15,654 nt of DNA from DATBDM01 sp034664425 (lineage in GTDB: Bacteria; Actinomycetota; Thermoleophilia; Solirubrobacterales; Solirubrobacteraceae). Each line of letters opens with the position of its first letter. Within the stretch, counting starts at the first letter, position 1. The position numbers were made by a program, and so were the translations under genes. The notes beneath the pieces were generated by a model, which had not been told where the DNA came from, ran no database searches, and saw only the letters and a program-made list of their open reading frames with translations. The stretch covers positions 1 through 15,654 of the forward strand of contig JAXDHR010000167.1 of NCBI GenBank assembly GCA_034664425.1. The letters run 5' to 3'. Of the stretch, positions 1 to 7,098 are shown piece after piece.

Positions 1-409
1 ACTGCCGCGCGAGCCCCGGGGTCGTCGGGAACGGGCGCCCGTCGAAGCGCGCGATGACCTCCATGAGCCGGTCTTCGTGGCTGCGCTCGACCGTCCCCTC
101 GAGCTGGCGCAGCCAGGCGCGCTGGCCGTAGCGCGCGCCCCAGGTCCGCAGCGCGTCGTCGAGCCGGTGCAGCTGGACGCCGCGCTGGCGCTCACCCGTC
201 CAGACGTCCGGGAGCGAGCGCCCGAGCTCGGCGTGCCAGAGCAGCGGCGGGAGGTCGTCGAGCGCGACCGCCATGCCGACGTGGTTGACCGGGCTGTTGG
301 TGACGGTCTGGATCGCGCGGTCCCCGAGCGAGCGGCCGCGGAACAGCCACACGTCGCCGGTCGCGGCGGTCGCGATCGCCGCCTCGAGGTCCAGGTCGGT
401 GGCGCGCAC
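1..409 (-). CDS. Permuted papain / NlpC-P60-like protein (YiiX-like), 3' end cut by window edge
   Basis: An open frame of 136 codons runs from a GTG at 409 off the left edge with no stop. The residues GDVWLFRG (18-25), then DRAIQTVTNSPVNHVGM (30-46) and WHAELG (58-63), follow the pattern of permuted papain-fold amidases of the YiiX/NlpC-P60 type. In these proteins an early 'GDv.lf' strand is followed by 'HVGi' with the active-site His (here H43), and the Cys comes later, beyond the window. No signal peptide or membrane segment is seen, so it is probably cytoplasmic. GTG 409 is the only usable start: upstream codons in this frame hold no ATG, GTG or TTG before an in-frame stop. A TACCTT box lies 6 bp upstream, suggesting a leaderless transcript. 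The coding call is firm; the enzyme class is inference from the motif pattern, and substrate is unknown. Confidence 0.72.
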   Translation of the reverse strand, partial: MRATDLDLEAAIATAATGDVWLFRGRSLGDRAIQTVTNSPVNHVGMAVALDDLPPLLWHAELGRSLPDVWTGERQRGVQLHRLDDALRTWGARYGQRAWLRQLEGTVERSHEDRLMEVIARFDGRPFPTTPGLARQ

Positions 410-414
410 GCCGG

Positions 415-421
415 TAAGGTA
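415..421. promoter_or_regulatory. Overlapping divergent -10 boxes
   Basis: The 7-bp string TAAGGTA reads as TAAGGT on the plus strand (415-420), 9 bp before ATG 430, and as TACCTT on the minus strand (421-416), 6 bp before GTG 409. Both match the actinobacterial -10 form TANNNT. The plus-strand copy could also serve as a weak Shine-Dalgarno (AAGG). No -35 element is clear on either side. Promoter function is inference. Confidence 0.5.
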
Positions 422-429
422 CGCGACCG

Positions 430-639
430 ATGCGACCGCGCTGGAAGCTGCTCGGACTCGCCGGTCTCGCGGGCGTCGCCGCGACCGGCGTGATCGTCAC
501 CCGCAAGCGCCGCGAGCACCGGGACTACGACCCCGCGGAGCTGCGCGAGCGCCTGCACCGGCGGCTCGCGGAGGTCCCGCCGGGAGCTCAGTCCGGCGGC
601 GGCTCGGCCGCCTCGTGCTCGTCGTCCTCGAGCCGGTAG
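430..639 (+). CDS. Small single-pass membrane protein, unknown function
   Basis: This encodes 69 aa. A short basic start (RPRWK) leads into one hydrophobic segment (about residues 7-24, small residues and Val/Leu). Then comes a basic stop-transfer stretch (RKRREHR, 25-31), a YDPAELRERLHRRLAEV amphipathic helix (33-49) and a Ser/Gly-rich tail. The layout is that of a small anchored protein with a cytoplasmic helical tail; no known enzymatic motif is present. The last 52 bp overlap the end of the acidic ORF at 588-737 on the other strand, and the low-complexity Ser tail is the antisense of that gene, so the tail may not be under selection. It diverges from the papain-like gene with 20 bp between starts. 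I do not recognise a named family. Confidence 0.62.
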   Translation: MRPRWKLLGLAGLAGVAATGVIVTRKRREHRDYDPAELRERLHRRLAEVPPGAQSGGGSAASCSSSSSR

Positions 640-737
640 CGCGGATCGGTCTCCTTCTCGGTCGCGGCGAGGCCCTCCGAGCGTGCGGTCTCCTCGAGCT
701 CCTCGGGGGTGGGGTTGGCGGGATCGCGTTCGGTCAT
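588..737 (-). CDS. Small acidic protein, 49 aa, unknown function
   Basis: This ATG-to-TGA frame encodes 49 aa. It is very acidic (17 Asp/Glu against 5 Arg/Lys), starts MTERDPANPTPEELEE and ends in a Pro-rich tail (EPPPD). No hydrophobic segment or Cys is present, so it should be soluble and possibly disordered. Codon third positions are nearly all G or C, which supports real coding. It lies 27 bp downstream of the DipZ stop on the same strand, so it could be the last gene of that operon. It also has its own TAGCGT -10 box 7 bp before the ATG (745-750), which would give a leaderless message. Its 3' end overlaps the small membrane protein gene on the plus strand by 52 bp. Family not recognised. 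Confidence 0.6.
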   Translation of the reverse strand: MTERDPANPTPEELEETARSEGLAATEKETDPRYRLEDDEHEAAEPPPD

Positions 738-744
738 GCCGCCG

Positions 745-750
745 ACGCTA
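745..750 (-). promoter_or_regulatory. -10 box of the acidic ORF (TAGCGT)
   Basis: TAGCGT on the minus strand lies 7 bp before ATG 737, the distance expected for a leaderless start. The same hexamer is used by the LuxR-type gene promoter at 14588 and lies before the methyltransferase at 8799. The -35 side shows at best a weak TTCGGC. Confidence 0.42.
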
Positions 751-764
751 GCGGTTCCGACGGG

Positions 765-2483
765 CTAGCCGAACGTGAACGCGTAGCCGCTGACCCCCGG
801 CTCGAAGCGCAGCGTCAGCCGGTGCGTCTGCGGCCGCGGCAGCGCGACGAGCGCGTACAGGCGCTGGCCGGCCACGGTGACGCGGCCGCCGTGCACGTCC
901 GCGCCGGCCGCGGCCGGCGGGATCGGCCGGCCGTCGAGGCGCACCTGCAGCGTCCGCGGGCGCCCGCCGGCCGCGCTGAGTACGAGGTAGACGCGTTTCG
1001 CGCGCACCTCGGCGTCGACCGTGGCGTGGTCGACGGCCGTGGCCGCCTGGGCGCGGATCTCCCAGGCGCCGCCGAAGGCGAAGGTGTTCGGCGCGAGCGC
1101 CGAGCGCGGCTGGGGGTAGAAACCACGGCCGGGCCGCGGCGGGCGCAGCCAGCCGTCGGCGCGGGCGCTTCCGAGGTAGGTCTCCGGCGTCGTTGCAGCG
1201 GAGGTCGGGCGCACCACCCCGTGGGGTCGCGCAGAGGCGCCCAGCGGGCGCCTGCGGGCCAGCTCCAGCAGCGAGCGGATCGCGGCCTCGGTTCTGCCGT
1301 AGTCGCCCTCACCGAAGGCCGCGTAGCGGACACGCCCACGGGCGTCGATCAGGTAGTCGGCCGGCCAGTACTGGTTGCCGTAGGCGTCCCACGTCGCGCG
1401 CCGGTTGTCCTGGACCACGGGGTAGCGGATGCCGAGTCGCCGGATTGCGGCGGCGACGTTGCCGGGGTCGTGCTCGAAGCCGAATTCGGGCGTATGGACG
1501 CCGACGATCGTCAGCCCCGCACGGCGATAGCGCGCATCCCAGGCTTCGAGATACGGCAGCGTGCGCAGGCAGTTGATGCAGGTGTAGGTCCAGAAGTCGA
1601 GGAGCACGACGCGGCCCCGCAGGGCGTGCAGCGGCTCGGCCTGCCCGCCTGGCGTGTTGAACCAGCGACCCGTGCCCGCGAAGCCCGGCGCGGTGCCGAG
1701 CACCGGCAGCGCGCCGCGGCGGGCGGCTGTCGCGTCGGTGAACGTCGGGCGGCGACCGGTGATCGCAGCCAGCCGCGACGCCACCGCGCCCGAGCGCTCC
1801 AGCCCGGCGGTGACGTTGACGCCGGGGATCTCGCGCGCGACGAATTGGTCGAAGCGCAGGTCGACGCCCGTGACGATCGCCAGCCCGGTGGCGAGCATGA
1901 CCGCGCCGAGACCGCGTTGCACCGCGGCTGCCCCGCCGAGCGAGCGCACCGCCCCGAGCACCCGCCGGCCGAGCAGGCAGATCGCCAGCAGTACGACGGC
2001 CGAGCCGGCCGCGTAGGCAAGCGCGACGGCGATCGAGCGGCCGGTCGCCGCGCCCACGGTGATGACCGCGGCGAGGATCGGGCCGGCGCAGGGCGTGTAG
2101 ACGAATCCCAGCGCGCCGCCGATCAGCAGCCCTGACGCGAAGCCGTCGCCGCGCGAGCGGGGTCCGAGCCGCGACAGCGAGGCGAGCGGCGCCTCCAGCC
2201 GCGCGGCGAGGCCCGGGACCAGCAGCGCCGCGCCGAAGCCGGCCAGCACCGCGACCGCGACCCAGCGCAGCGGGTCGGCGCCGAGGCCGACGCCGCCGAC
2301 CACGGCGGCGAGACCGGCGATCGTCACCGTGAAGGTCGCCGAGAGCCCGAGCACGATGCCCAGCGGCCGCCGCCGCCCGCCGGTGCCGCCAGCCGACAGC
2401 AGCGCCGGGAGCACCGGCAGTGCGCAGGGGCTCGCGGCGGTGCCGGCGCCCGCAAGCACGGCGAAGGCGAGCAGGATGAGCAC
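765..2483 (-). CDS. dipZ: DipZ: CcdA membrane domain fused to thioredoxin-like and C-terminal DipZ domains
   Basis: This 572-aa protein carries electrons across the membrane to an extracytoplasmic thioredoxin-like domain, for disulfide reduction or cytochrome c maturation. Residues 1-210 are a CcdA/DsbD-type membrane domain with the paired cysteines in SPCALP (C20) and YTPCAGP (C132). Residues about 265-410 are a TlpA-like thioredoxin domain with the CINC redox motif (C302, C305), DFWTYTC context and the cis-Pro loop QYWPADYLID (P374). Residues about 430-572 match the beta-rich C-terminal domain of DipZ (ETYLGSAR, WEIRAQAA, YLVLSA). Length and domain order are as in the known family. The start is GTG 2483, with a TACGCT box 8 bp upstream. 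It follows the MFS gene by 55 bp on the same strand, so co-transcription is possible, but it may also have its own promoter. Confidence 0.92.
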   Translation of the reverse strand: MLILLAFAVLAGAGTAASPCALPVLPALLSAGGTGGRRRPLGIVLGLSATFTVTIAGLAAVVGGVGLGADPLRWVAVAVLAGFGAALLVPGLAARLEAPLASLSRLGPRSRGDGFASGLLIGGALGFVYTPCAGPILAAVITVGAATGRSIAVALAYAAGSAVVLLAICLLGRRVLGAVRSLGGAAAVQRGLGAVMLATGLAIVTGVDLRFDQFVAREIPGVNVTAGLERSGAVASRLAAITGRRPTFTDATAARRGALPVLGTAPGFAGTGRWFNTPGGQAEPLHALRGRVVLLDFWTYTCINCLRTLPYLEAWDARYRRAGLTIVGVHTPEFGFEHDPGNVAAAIRRLGIRYPVVQDNRRATWDAYGNQYWPADYLIDARGRVRYAAFGEGDYGRTEAAIRSLLELARRRPLGASARPHGVVRPTSAATTPETYLGSARADGWLRPPRPGRGFYPQPRSALAPNTFAFGGAWEIRAQAATAVDHATVDAEVRAKRVYLVLSAAGGRPRTLQVRLDGRPIPPAAAGADVHGGRVTVAGQRLYALVALPRPQTHRLTLRFEPGVSGYAFTFG

Positions 2484-2491
2484 GCGTGCCG

Positions 2492-2497
2492 AGCGTA
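2492..2497 (-). promoter_or_regulatory. -10 box of dipZ (TACGCT)
   Basis: TACGCT on the minus strand ends 8 bp before GTG 2483. It lies in the 55-bp gap after the MFS stop. It suggests that dipZ has an internal, near-leaderless promoter in addition to any read-through. No -35 match seen. Confidence 0.4.
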
Positions 2498-2538
2498 CCT
2501 CGCCTCGGCCCGAGCTTCGAGCTACCCGCGCCCCGCGC

Positions 2539-4113
2539 TCACCGCGCGATCGTCTCGGCCGCCTGCGGCGCCACCGGCGCCTGCTCGCGCAACTGCGCCG
2601 CCGAGGAGCTGCGCAGCTCGAGCTGCGGCAGCGCCCAGGTCAGCGCGAAGGCGAGGGCGGAGAAGATCGCGCCCCACGCGAACGCCCCGTGGAGCGCGTG
2701 CACGAAGATCGCGAGGAAGGCGGAGCGCGGCCCGTCCGGCAGCGCCTGGACGGCGTTCGGCGCGACCTGGACCGAGCCGGCCGTCAGGTGCAGCTGCGCG
2801 ACCACGGCCGCGGGCAGGCGCTCGAGGCCGCTGGTCAGCCGGGCTGAGAAGATCGCGCCGAACACGGCGACGCCGACCGAGCCGCCGATCGAGCGGAAGA
2901 ACGTCGCCGAGGACGTCGCGGTGCCGACCTGGTCCGGCGGCGCGCCGTTCTGCGCGACGAGGATGACGACCTGCATGAAGAGGCCGATGCCCGTGCCGAT
3001 CACGACCATCGTGAGCGCCGTCACCGCGTACGGCGTCGACACGCCGAGACGGGTCAGCAGCAGCATGCCGACGGCGAGCGTGGCGCTGCCCGCGATCGGG
3101 AACCAGCGGTAGCGCCCGGTGCGGCTGATCCGGCGCCCCGAGGCGATGCTGGCGGTCAGCAGGCCCACCATCAACGGCACCAGCAACAGGCCGGACCCCG
3201 TCGGGCTCGCCCCGCGCACCACCTGCAGGTACAGCGGGAGGAAGGTCAATGCCCCGAACATCGCCAGGCCGACGAGGAAGCCCAGCGCCACGGCGACCGT
3301 GAAGCCGCGCCCGGCGAATAGGCTGGGCGGCATCAGCGGCTCGGTCGCGCGGCGCTCGGTCACGGCGAACGCCGCGGCGAGCGCGACCGTGGCGACGGCG
3401 AGGGCGATGATGGTCGGCGAGCCCCAGGCGTACTGCGCGCCGCCCCAGGTCGTGAGCAGCACCAGGCAGACCACCGCGGCGGTCAGCAGCGCGGCGCCGA
3501 GCCAGTCGATCCGATGCTCGGTACGGCTGCGCGGCAGGTGCAGCCGCAGCACGACGACGGCGAGCGCGACGGCGCCGATGGGCAGGTTGACGTAGAAGAC
3601 CCAGCGCCAGCTCAGCGTGTCGACGAAGAAGCCGCCGAGCAGCGGGCCGGCGACGCTCGAGACCGCGAAGACCGAGCCGATCAAGCCCATGTAGCGACCG
3701 CGCTCCCGGGCCGGGACGATGTCGGCGATGATCGCCTGGGCGCCGACCATCAGCCCGCCGGCGCCGATGCCCTGCAGCGCCCGGAAGGCGATCAGCTCGC
3801 TGAGGCTCTGCGACGCGCCCGAGAGCGCGGAGCCGACGAGGAAGATCACGATCGCGACGCCGAACAGCAGCTTGCGGCCGTAGAGGTCGCCGAGCTTGCC
3901 GTAGAGCGGCGTCGACGCCGTCGTGGCGACCAGGTAGCTCGTCACGACCCACGAGAGGTGGTTGAGGCCGCCGAGGTCGCCGACGATCGTCGGCAGCGCC
4001 GTCGACACGATCGTCTGGTCGAGCGCGGCCAGGAACATGCCCAGCATCAGGGCGCCGAAGACCGTGTAGAGCGCCGCTCCGGTCGGCCGCGACGCCGTGC
4101 CGGCGGCGCTCAT
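2539..4113 (-). CDS. DHA2-type MFS drug exporter (EmrB/QacA-like, 14 TM)
   Basis: This 524-aa inner-membrane proton antiporter matches the drug:H+ antiporter family with 14 helices. Signature motifs are D1 in helix 1 (LDQTIVSTALPTI from residue 31), motif A in loop 2-3 (GKLGDLYGRK, 72-81), 'RALQGIGAGGLM' near 111-122, and antiporter motif C in helix 5 (GPLLGGFF, about 156-163). The 'LSWRWVFYVNLPIG' stretch (167-180) is also typical of DHA2. A hydrophilic C-terminal tail of about 30 residues ends the protein. The ATG at 4113 places the first helix about 15 residues in, as usual. The TetR gene ends 25 bp upstream on the same strand, so both are likely one transcript. The specific drug cannot be told from sequence. 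No Shine-Dalgarno is evident. Confidence 0.93.
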   Translation of the reverse strand: MSAAGTASRPTGAALYTVFGALMLGMFLAALDQTIVSTALPTIVGDLGGLNHLSWVVTSYLVATTASTPLYGKLGDLYGRKLLFGVAIVIFLVGSALSGASQSLSELIAFRALQGIGAGGLMVGAQAIIADIVPARERGRYMGLIGSVFAVSSVAGPLLGGFFVDTLSWRWVFYVNLPIGAVALAVVVLRLHLPRSRTEHRIDWLGAALLTAAVVCLVLLTTWGGAQYAWGSPTIIALAVATVALAAAFAVTERRATEPLMPPSLFAGRGFTVAVALGFLVGLAMFGALTFLPLYLQVVRGASPTGSGLLLVPLMVGLLTASIASGRRISRTGRYRWFPIAGSATLAVGMLLLTRLGVSTPYAVTALTMVVIGTGIGLFMQVVILVAQNGAPPDQVGTATSSATFFRSIGGSVGVAVFGAIFSARLTSGLERLPAAVVAQLHLTAGSVQVAPNAVQALPDGPRSAFLAIFVHALHGAFAWGAIFSALAFALTWALPQLELRSSSAAQLREQAPVAPQAAETIAR

Positions 4114-4138
4114 CCGGCGATCGCCCGGATTCGCGGGG

Positions 4139-4705
4139 TCACGGCGTCTCCCGCAGGCCGCGCAGCAGGATCGACAGGTAGGGCTCCGGCGAGCGCCGGC
4201 CGCGGGCGGCGACGACGACGCCGAGCATGCGGACGAGGACCAGCAGCTCGGCCGCGTCGACGTCGCGCCGGATGCTGCCGCTGCGGTGGCCCGCGGCGAC
4301 GACGGGCTCGAGGATCGCGGTGACGCGCCGCTTCAGCCGCCGGCGCGCCGCGTCGGGGAGATCCTGCTGGGCCAGCGCCTGCAGGAACCCGCGGTTGCGG
4401 CACTGGTGGCGCAGCGCGGCGTCCAGGAAGCGGGCCGCGGCATCGGCATCGGACCCCTCGAGCGCGACGGCCGCCGCGGCGGCGAGGTCCTCCAGGACCG
4501 CCTCGGTGACGGCGACGACGAGGTCGGTCTTGGCCGGGAAGTGGCGGTAGAGCGTCGCGACGCCGACGCCGGCGCGGCGGGCGATCTCGTCGACCGCGAC
4601 GTCGAGCCCGTCGTCGCGGAACGCGGCGGCGGCGGCCTCGGTCAGCCGCTCGCGATTGCGTCGCGCGTCGCGGCGCAGCGGGCGGTCGAGGGCGACGGAG
4701 GGCAT
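4139..4705 (-). CDS. TetR-family transcriptional regulator
   Basis: This 188-aa repressor-type protein has an N-terminal TetR helix-turn-helix: VAVDEIARRAGVGVATLYRHFPAK at about residues 37-60, including the diagnostic 'TLYRHF' recognition helix. The rest (70-188) is an Ala/Leu-rich helical ligand-binding and dimer domain with no enzymatic motif. It sits between two MFS exporters: one downstream on the same strand (25-bp gap) and one divergent (48-bp gap). That arrangement is typical of a local efflux repressor whose ligand is an exported compound. The gap to the divergent gene holds a strong dyad (4717-4749) overlapping its probable -10 box, implying autoregulation. ATG 4705 is chosen because the TAGGCT box lies 6 bp upstream and the helix-turn-helix is at the normal distance. 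Confidence 0.93.
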   Translation of the reverse strand: MPSVALDRPLRRDARRNRERLTEAAAAAFRDDGLDVAVDEIARRAGVGVATLYRHFPAKTDLVVAVTEAVLEDLAAAAAVALEGSDADAAARFLDAALRHQCRNRGFLQALAQQDLPDAARRRLKRRVTAILEPVVAAGHRSGSIRRDVDAAELLVLVRMLGVVVAARGRRSPEPYLSILLRGLRETP

Positions 4706-4711
4706 GGGATG

Positions 4712-4717
4712 AGCCTA
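4712..4717 (-). promoter_or_regulatory. -10 box of the tetR gene (TAGGCT)
   Basis: TAGGCT on the minus strand lies exactly 6 bp before ATG 4705, so transcription would begin at or next to the start codon (leaderless). It touches the outer edge of the operator dyad. No -35 consensus is visible. Confidence 0.48.
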
Positions 4718-4749
4718 CCGCAAGCGGAGTGCCCACTACGCTTAGCGGT
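4717..4749. promoter_or_regulatory. Probable TetR operator, long inverted repeat
   Basis: The left arm ACCGCAAGCG-G-AGTG (4717-4731) is mirrored by the right arm CACT-A-CGCTTAGCGGT (4734-4749) around a CC centre. The only defects are one mismatch and one extra base. The core 4722-4743 pairs at 10 of 11 positions. It fills most of the 48-bp gap between the divergent tetR and MFS genes and overlaps or abuts both putative -10 boxes. Its place and symmetry suit a TetR dimer pair; binding is inference. Confidence 0.7.
4737..4742 (+). promoter_or_regulatory. -10 box of the divergent MFS gene (TACGCT)
   Basis: TACGCT lies 11 bp before ATG 4754 and inside the right arm of the operator, so a bound repressor would cover it. 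The leader would be only a few bases. No clear -35 is seen. Confidence 0.38.
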
Positions 4750-4753
4750 CCCC

Positions 4754-6193
4754 ATGACCGAGCACACCGACCGCCAGCACCACCAGATGACCCTGGGCAT
4801 CCTCGCCATCGGCGCCCTTGCCTTCGCCCTCGCCCAGACGACCGTGATCCCGGCGCTGACCTCGATGCAGCACGCGTTCGGGGTCTCCACCAGCGGCATC
4901 ACCTGGATGGTCAGCGCGTACTTCCTCGCCGCGTCGGTCGCGACGCCGGTCCTGGGACGGCTCGGCGACATGTTCGGCAAGGGGCGCTTCCTGGCGATCT
5001 CGCTCGCCGCGTTCGCGGTCGGCTCGGTCATCTGCGCGCTCAGCAACGGGCTCGAGATGATGATCGTCGGCCGCGTCCTGCAGGGCGTCGGCGGCGGGGT
5101 GTTCCCGCTGTCGTTCGGGATCGTGCGCGACGAGTTCCCGCGCCCGCGCATCCCCACCGGCATCGCCCTGCTCGGCGCGACGGCGGGGATCGGCGGCGCG
5201 ATCGGCCTGCCTCTCGGCGGCGTACTGGTCGATCAGGCGAGCTACCACTGGATCTTCTGGCTCTCGGCCGCGATGGGCGCGGCGGCGACCATCACCACGA
5301 TCCGTTTCGTGCCCGAGTCGCCCGTCCGCACCCCGGGCCGCATCGACGTCGCCGGCGCCGCCATCCTCGCCGCCGGGCTGTCCGCGGTGCTGATCGCGAT
5401 CTCCCGTGCCAACGAGTGGGGCTGGACGTCGGCGCGGACCCTCGGCCTGCTCGCCGCCGGCCTGCTCGCGCTCGCGGCCTTCGTCGCCTTCGAGCGCCGC
5501 CACGCCGAGCCGCTGATCAACATGCGCACGCTGGCGCGGCCGCCGGTCCTGATCACCGACATCGCCACGCTGCTCGTCGGCTTCGGGTTGTTCGGCACGT
5601 TCGTGCTGATCCCGCAGATCGCCGAGCTGCCCAAGGGCGGTGACGTGGGGCTCGGGCTCGACGCCACCGTGGCTGGGCTGCTGATGGCGCCCGGCGGGTT
5701 GATGATGCTGCTCGTCGCGCCGATCGTCGGGCGTGTCGGCGAGCGGGTCGGCTCCAAGCCCCCGCTCGTCGTCGGCGCCCTGCTCGCCGCCGCGGGGCTG
5801 GTCGGCATGGCGCTCGCCCACGGCTCGGCCATCGACATCATCCTCTGGGGCGCGCTCCTGAACACCGGCGTCGGCTGCGCCTTCGCGGCGCTCCCGAACC
5901 TGATCGTGAGCGCGGTCGAGCCGCACGAGACGGGTGAGGCGACGGGGGTCAACACGATCGCGCGCAACATCGGCGCCTCGCTCGGCGGGCAGGTCGCGGC
6001 CTCGATCGTGGCCAGCCATGTGGTCGCCGGCGGCCTGCCGGCCGACCGCGGCTTCGAGCTGGCGTTCCTGGTCAGCGCCGGCGTCGCCGTGCTGGCCGGC
6101 GCCTGCGGCGCCCTGATCCCCGTCCCGGCGCGCGGCGAGGTCGACGGCGTCGGCGTGTCGGATAGCGGGCTCGCGGGCAGCCGCAGCGGCTGA
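4754..6193 (+). CDS. MFS multidrug-type transporter (DHA2-like), divergent from tetR
   Basis: This 479-aa polytopic transporter has first-helix residues AQTTVIPALTSM (27-38), in place of the usual D1 'LDxTIVNVALP'. Motif A in loop 2-3 is GRLGDMFGKGR (68-78), followed by 'GRVLQGVGGGVFPL' (106-119) and a Gly-rich helix 5 (GGAIGLPLGGVL). The hydropathy pattern fits about 14 helices. The N-terminus is short and His-rich (H4, H9, H10). The frame stays open far upstream (to 4097), but ATG 4754 is right: upstream sequence is antisense to tetR, and the first helix follows directly. It differs clearly from the other exporter here, so they are not a recent duplication. The shared operator suggests co-regulation by TetR. 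Substrate unknown. Confidence 0.92.
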   Translation: MTEHTDRQHHQMTLGILAIGALAFALAQTTVIPALTSMQHAFGVSTSGITWMVSAYFLAASVATPVLGRLGDMFGKGRFLAISLAAFAVGSVICALSNGLEMMIVGRVLQGVGGGVFPLSFGIVRDEFPRPRIPTGIALLGATAGIGGAIGLPLGGVLVDQASYHWIFWLSAAMGAAATITTIRFVPESPVRTPGRIDVAGAAILAAGLSAVLIAISRANEWGWTSARTLGLLAAGLLALAAFVAFERRHAEPLINMRTLARPPVLITDIATLLVGFGLFGTFVLIPQIAELPKGGDVGLGLDATVAGLLMAPGGLMMLLVAPIVGRVGERVGSKPPLVVGALLAAAGLVGMALAHGSAIDIILWGALLNTGVGCAFAALPNLIVSAVEPHETGEATGVNTIARNIGASLGGQVAASIVASHVVAGGLPADRGFELAFLVSAGVAVLAGACGALIPVPARGEVDGVGVSDSGLAGSRSG

Positions 6194-6202
6194 ACCGGTC
6201 GG

Positions 6203-6231
6203 CGGCCGTGGCTGCGCGGCTACAGCGGCCG
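6203..6231. terminator. Hairpin between convergent genes, possible terminator
   Basis: CGGCC-GTGGC (6203-6212) pairs with GCTAC-agc-GGCCG (6219-6231) across a 6-base loop. This gives ten pairs including one G-T, with a 3-base bulge. It lies between the stops of the convergent MFS and receptor-like genes and overlaps the latter's stop codon. There is no T-tract on either side, so a classic intrinsic terminator is not shown. Confidence 0.33.
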
Positions 6232-7074
6232 TTCGGGCGTGAGCCGCCAGCCCGCGTCCGCCCGCCACAGCCACACGGGCGGGTCGACCGGGTCGCCGCG
6301 CGCGTCGAACGGGCCGAGCGAGCGCAGGGCGCCGAGCAGCTCCGGCCGACTCGTGGCGCCGGTGCGCAGCGCGCTGACCAGGAGCTGGGCGGCTCGGCGG
6401 GCCGGACCCGTCATCGCGACCTGGCCGTGCTCATGGCTCTCGGGCGCGAAGGGCAGCGCGACGCCGAGCTCGCCCCGAGGACCGATGTCGCCGCCCTGGA
6501 CACCGTCGAAGGCGATGATCGGCAGGCTGAGCGCGGCGGCGCGTGCGAGCTCCGGCTCGCCGGCAAGGCCCGCCAGGATGACGAGGTCGGCGTCCGCGGC
6601 GCGCGCGGTCCGGGGCAGGCCGCCGAGCCGCAGCTGCCCGTCGAGCTGGACCCCGTACGCGTGGTCGCCGGCGACGACGAGCGCACGCTGCCCGCGGGCC
6701 GCGACGTCGGCGGCGATCCGTTGGGCCACGACGGTGTCGCGCGCGACGATCCGCAGCAGCGTGCCCCGGGGACGCGCCGGATCGTCGTCGCCGCCGGGCT
6801 CGTCGTCGCGTGTGAGGCCGGCCCAGGTGGCGACGGGCGCCAGCAGCGGCAGGCCGGCGGGCGCGGTCGCCTCGACCGCTTCGGCCACGTCGCGTGAGCG
6901 GAAGGGCCCGATCAGCGCGATCGCACGATCATCGCCGGCCGCCCGCTGGGCCGCTGCCACCGGCTCGGCGTCGCCGTGGCTGACGTGCTCGATGCCGGCC
7001 GCGCCCAGCACCGCCTCGACGGCCTCGGTGAGCGGTCTCGGCAGCGCGCTGTGCACGAGCATGCGGCAGATCAT
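6220..7074 (-). CDS. Type I periplasmic-binding-fold protein without signal peptide
   Basis: This 284-aa protein resembles the ligand-binding domain of branched-chain amino acid ABC receptors (Leu/Ile/Val-binding, Peripla_BP_6). It has 'ALIGPFRSRDVAEAVEA' followed by 'GLPLLAPVATWAGLTR', then 'LLRIVARDTVVAQRIAADVA' and 'ALVVAGDHAYGVQLDGQLR', the usual lobe-crossing order. 'ADLVILAGL' and a late 'RRAAQLLVSALRTGATSRPELLGALRSLGPFD' match the family's C-terminal region. Unlike true receptors it starts MICRMLVHSALPRPL with no hydrophobic export signal or lipobox, and it is short, so it is probably cytoplasmic. Start ATG 7074 or 7062 both possible. It follows the SDR gene by 24 bp and is likely co-transcribed. 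No permease or ATPase genes are nearby, so a sensing or binding role is more likely than transport. Confidence 0.78.
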   Translation of the reverse strand: MICRMLVHSALPRPLTEAVEAVLGAAGIEHVSHGDAEPVAAAQRAAGDDRAIALIGPFRSRDVAEAVEATAPAGLPLLAPVATWAGLTRDDEPGGDDDPARPRGTLLRIVARDTVVAQRIAADVAARGQRALVVAGDHAYGVQLDGQLRLGGLPRTARAADADLVILAGLAGEPELARAAALSLPIIAFDGVQGGDIGPRGELGVALPFAPESHEHGQVAMTGPARRAAQLLVSALRTGATSRPELLGALRSLGPFDARGDPVDPPVWLWRADAGWRLTPERPL

Positions 7075-7098
7075 GCCGCACGTCGAGGAATCGCCTCG

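Noticed and set aside
273..2135. Long plus-strand open frame opposite dipZ
   Set aside because: Product is Arg/Ala/Gly-rich with no domain, and it is antisense to the well-supported DipZ gene; long antisense frames are normal at this GC content.
4097..4753. N-terminal extension of the second MFS gene
   Set aside because: The frame is open, but this part is antisense to tetR, crosses the operator, and puts about 219 non-membrane residues before the first helix.
4742..6274. Long minus-strand open frame opposite the second MFS gene
   Set aside because: Composition is Asp/Arg/Gln/Gly repetitive with no hydrophobic core, while the plus strand encodes a clear MFS protein.
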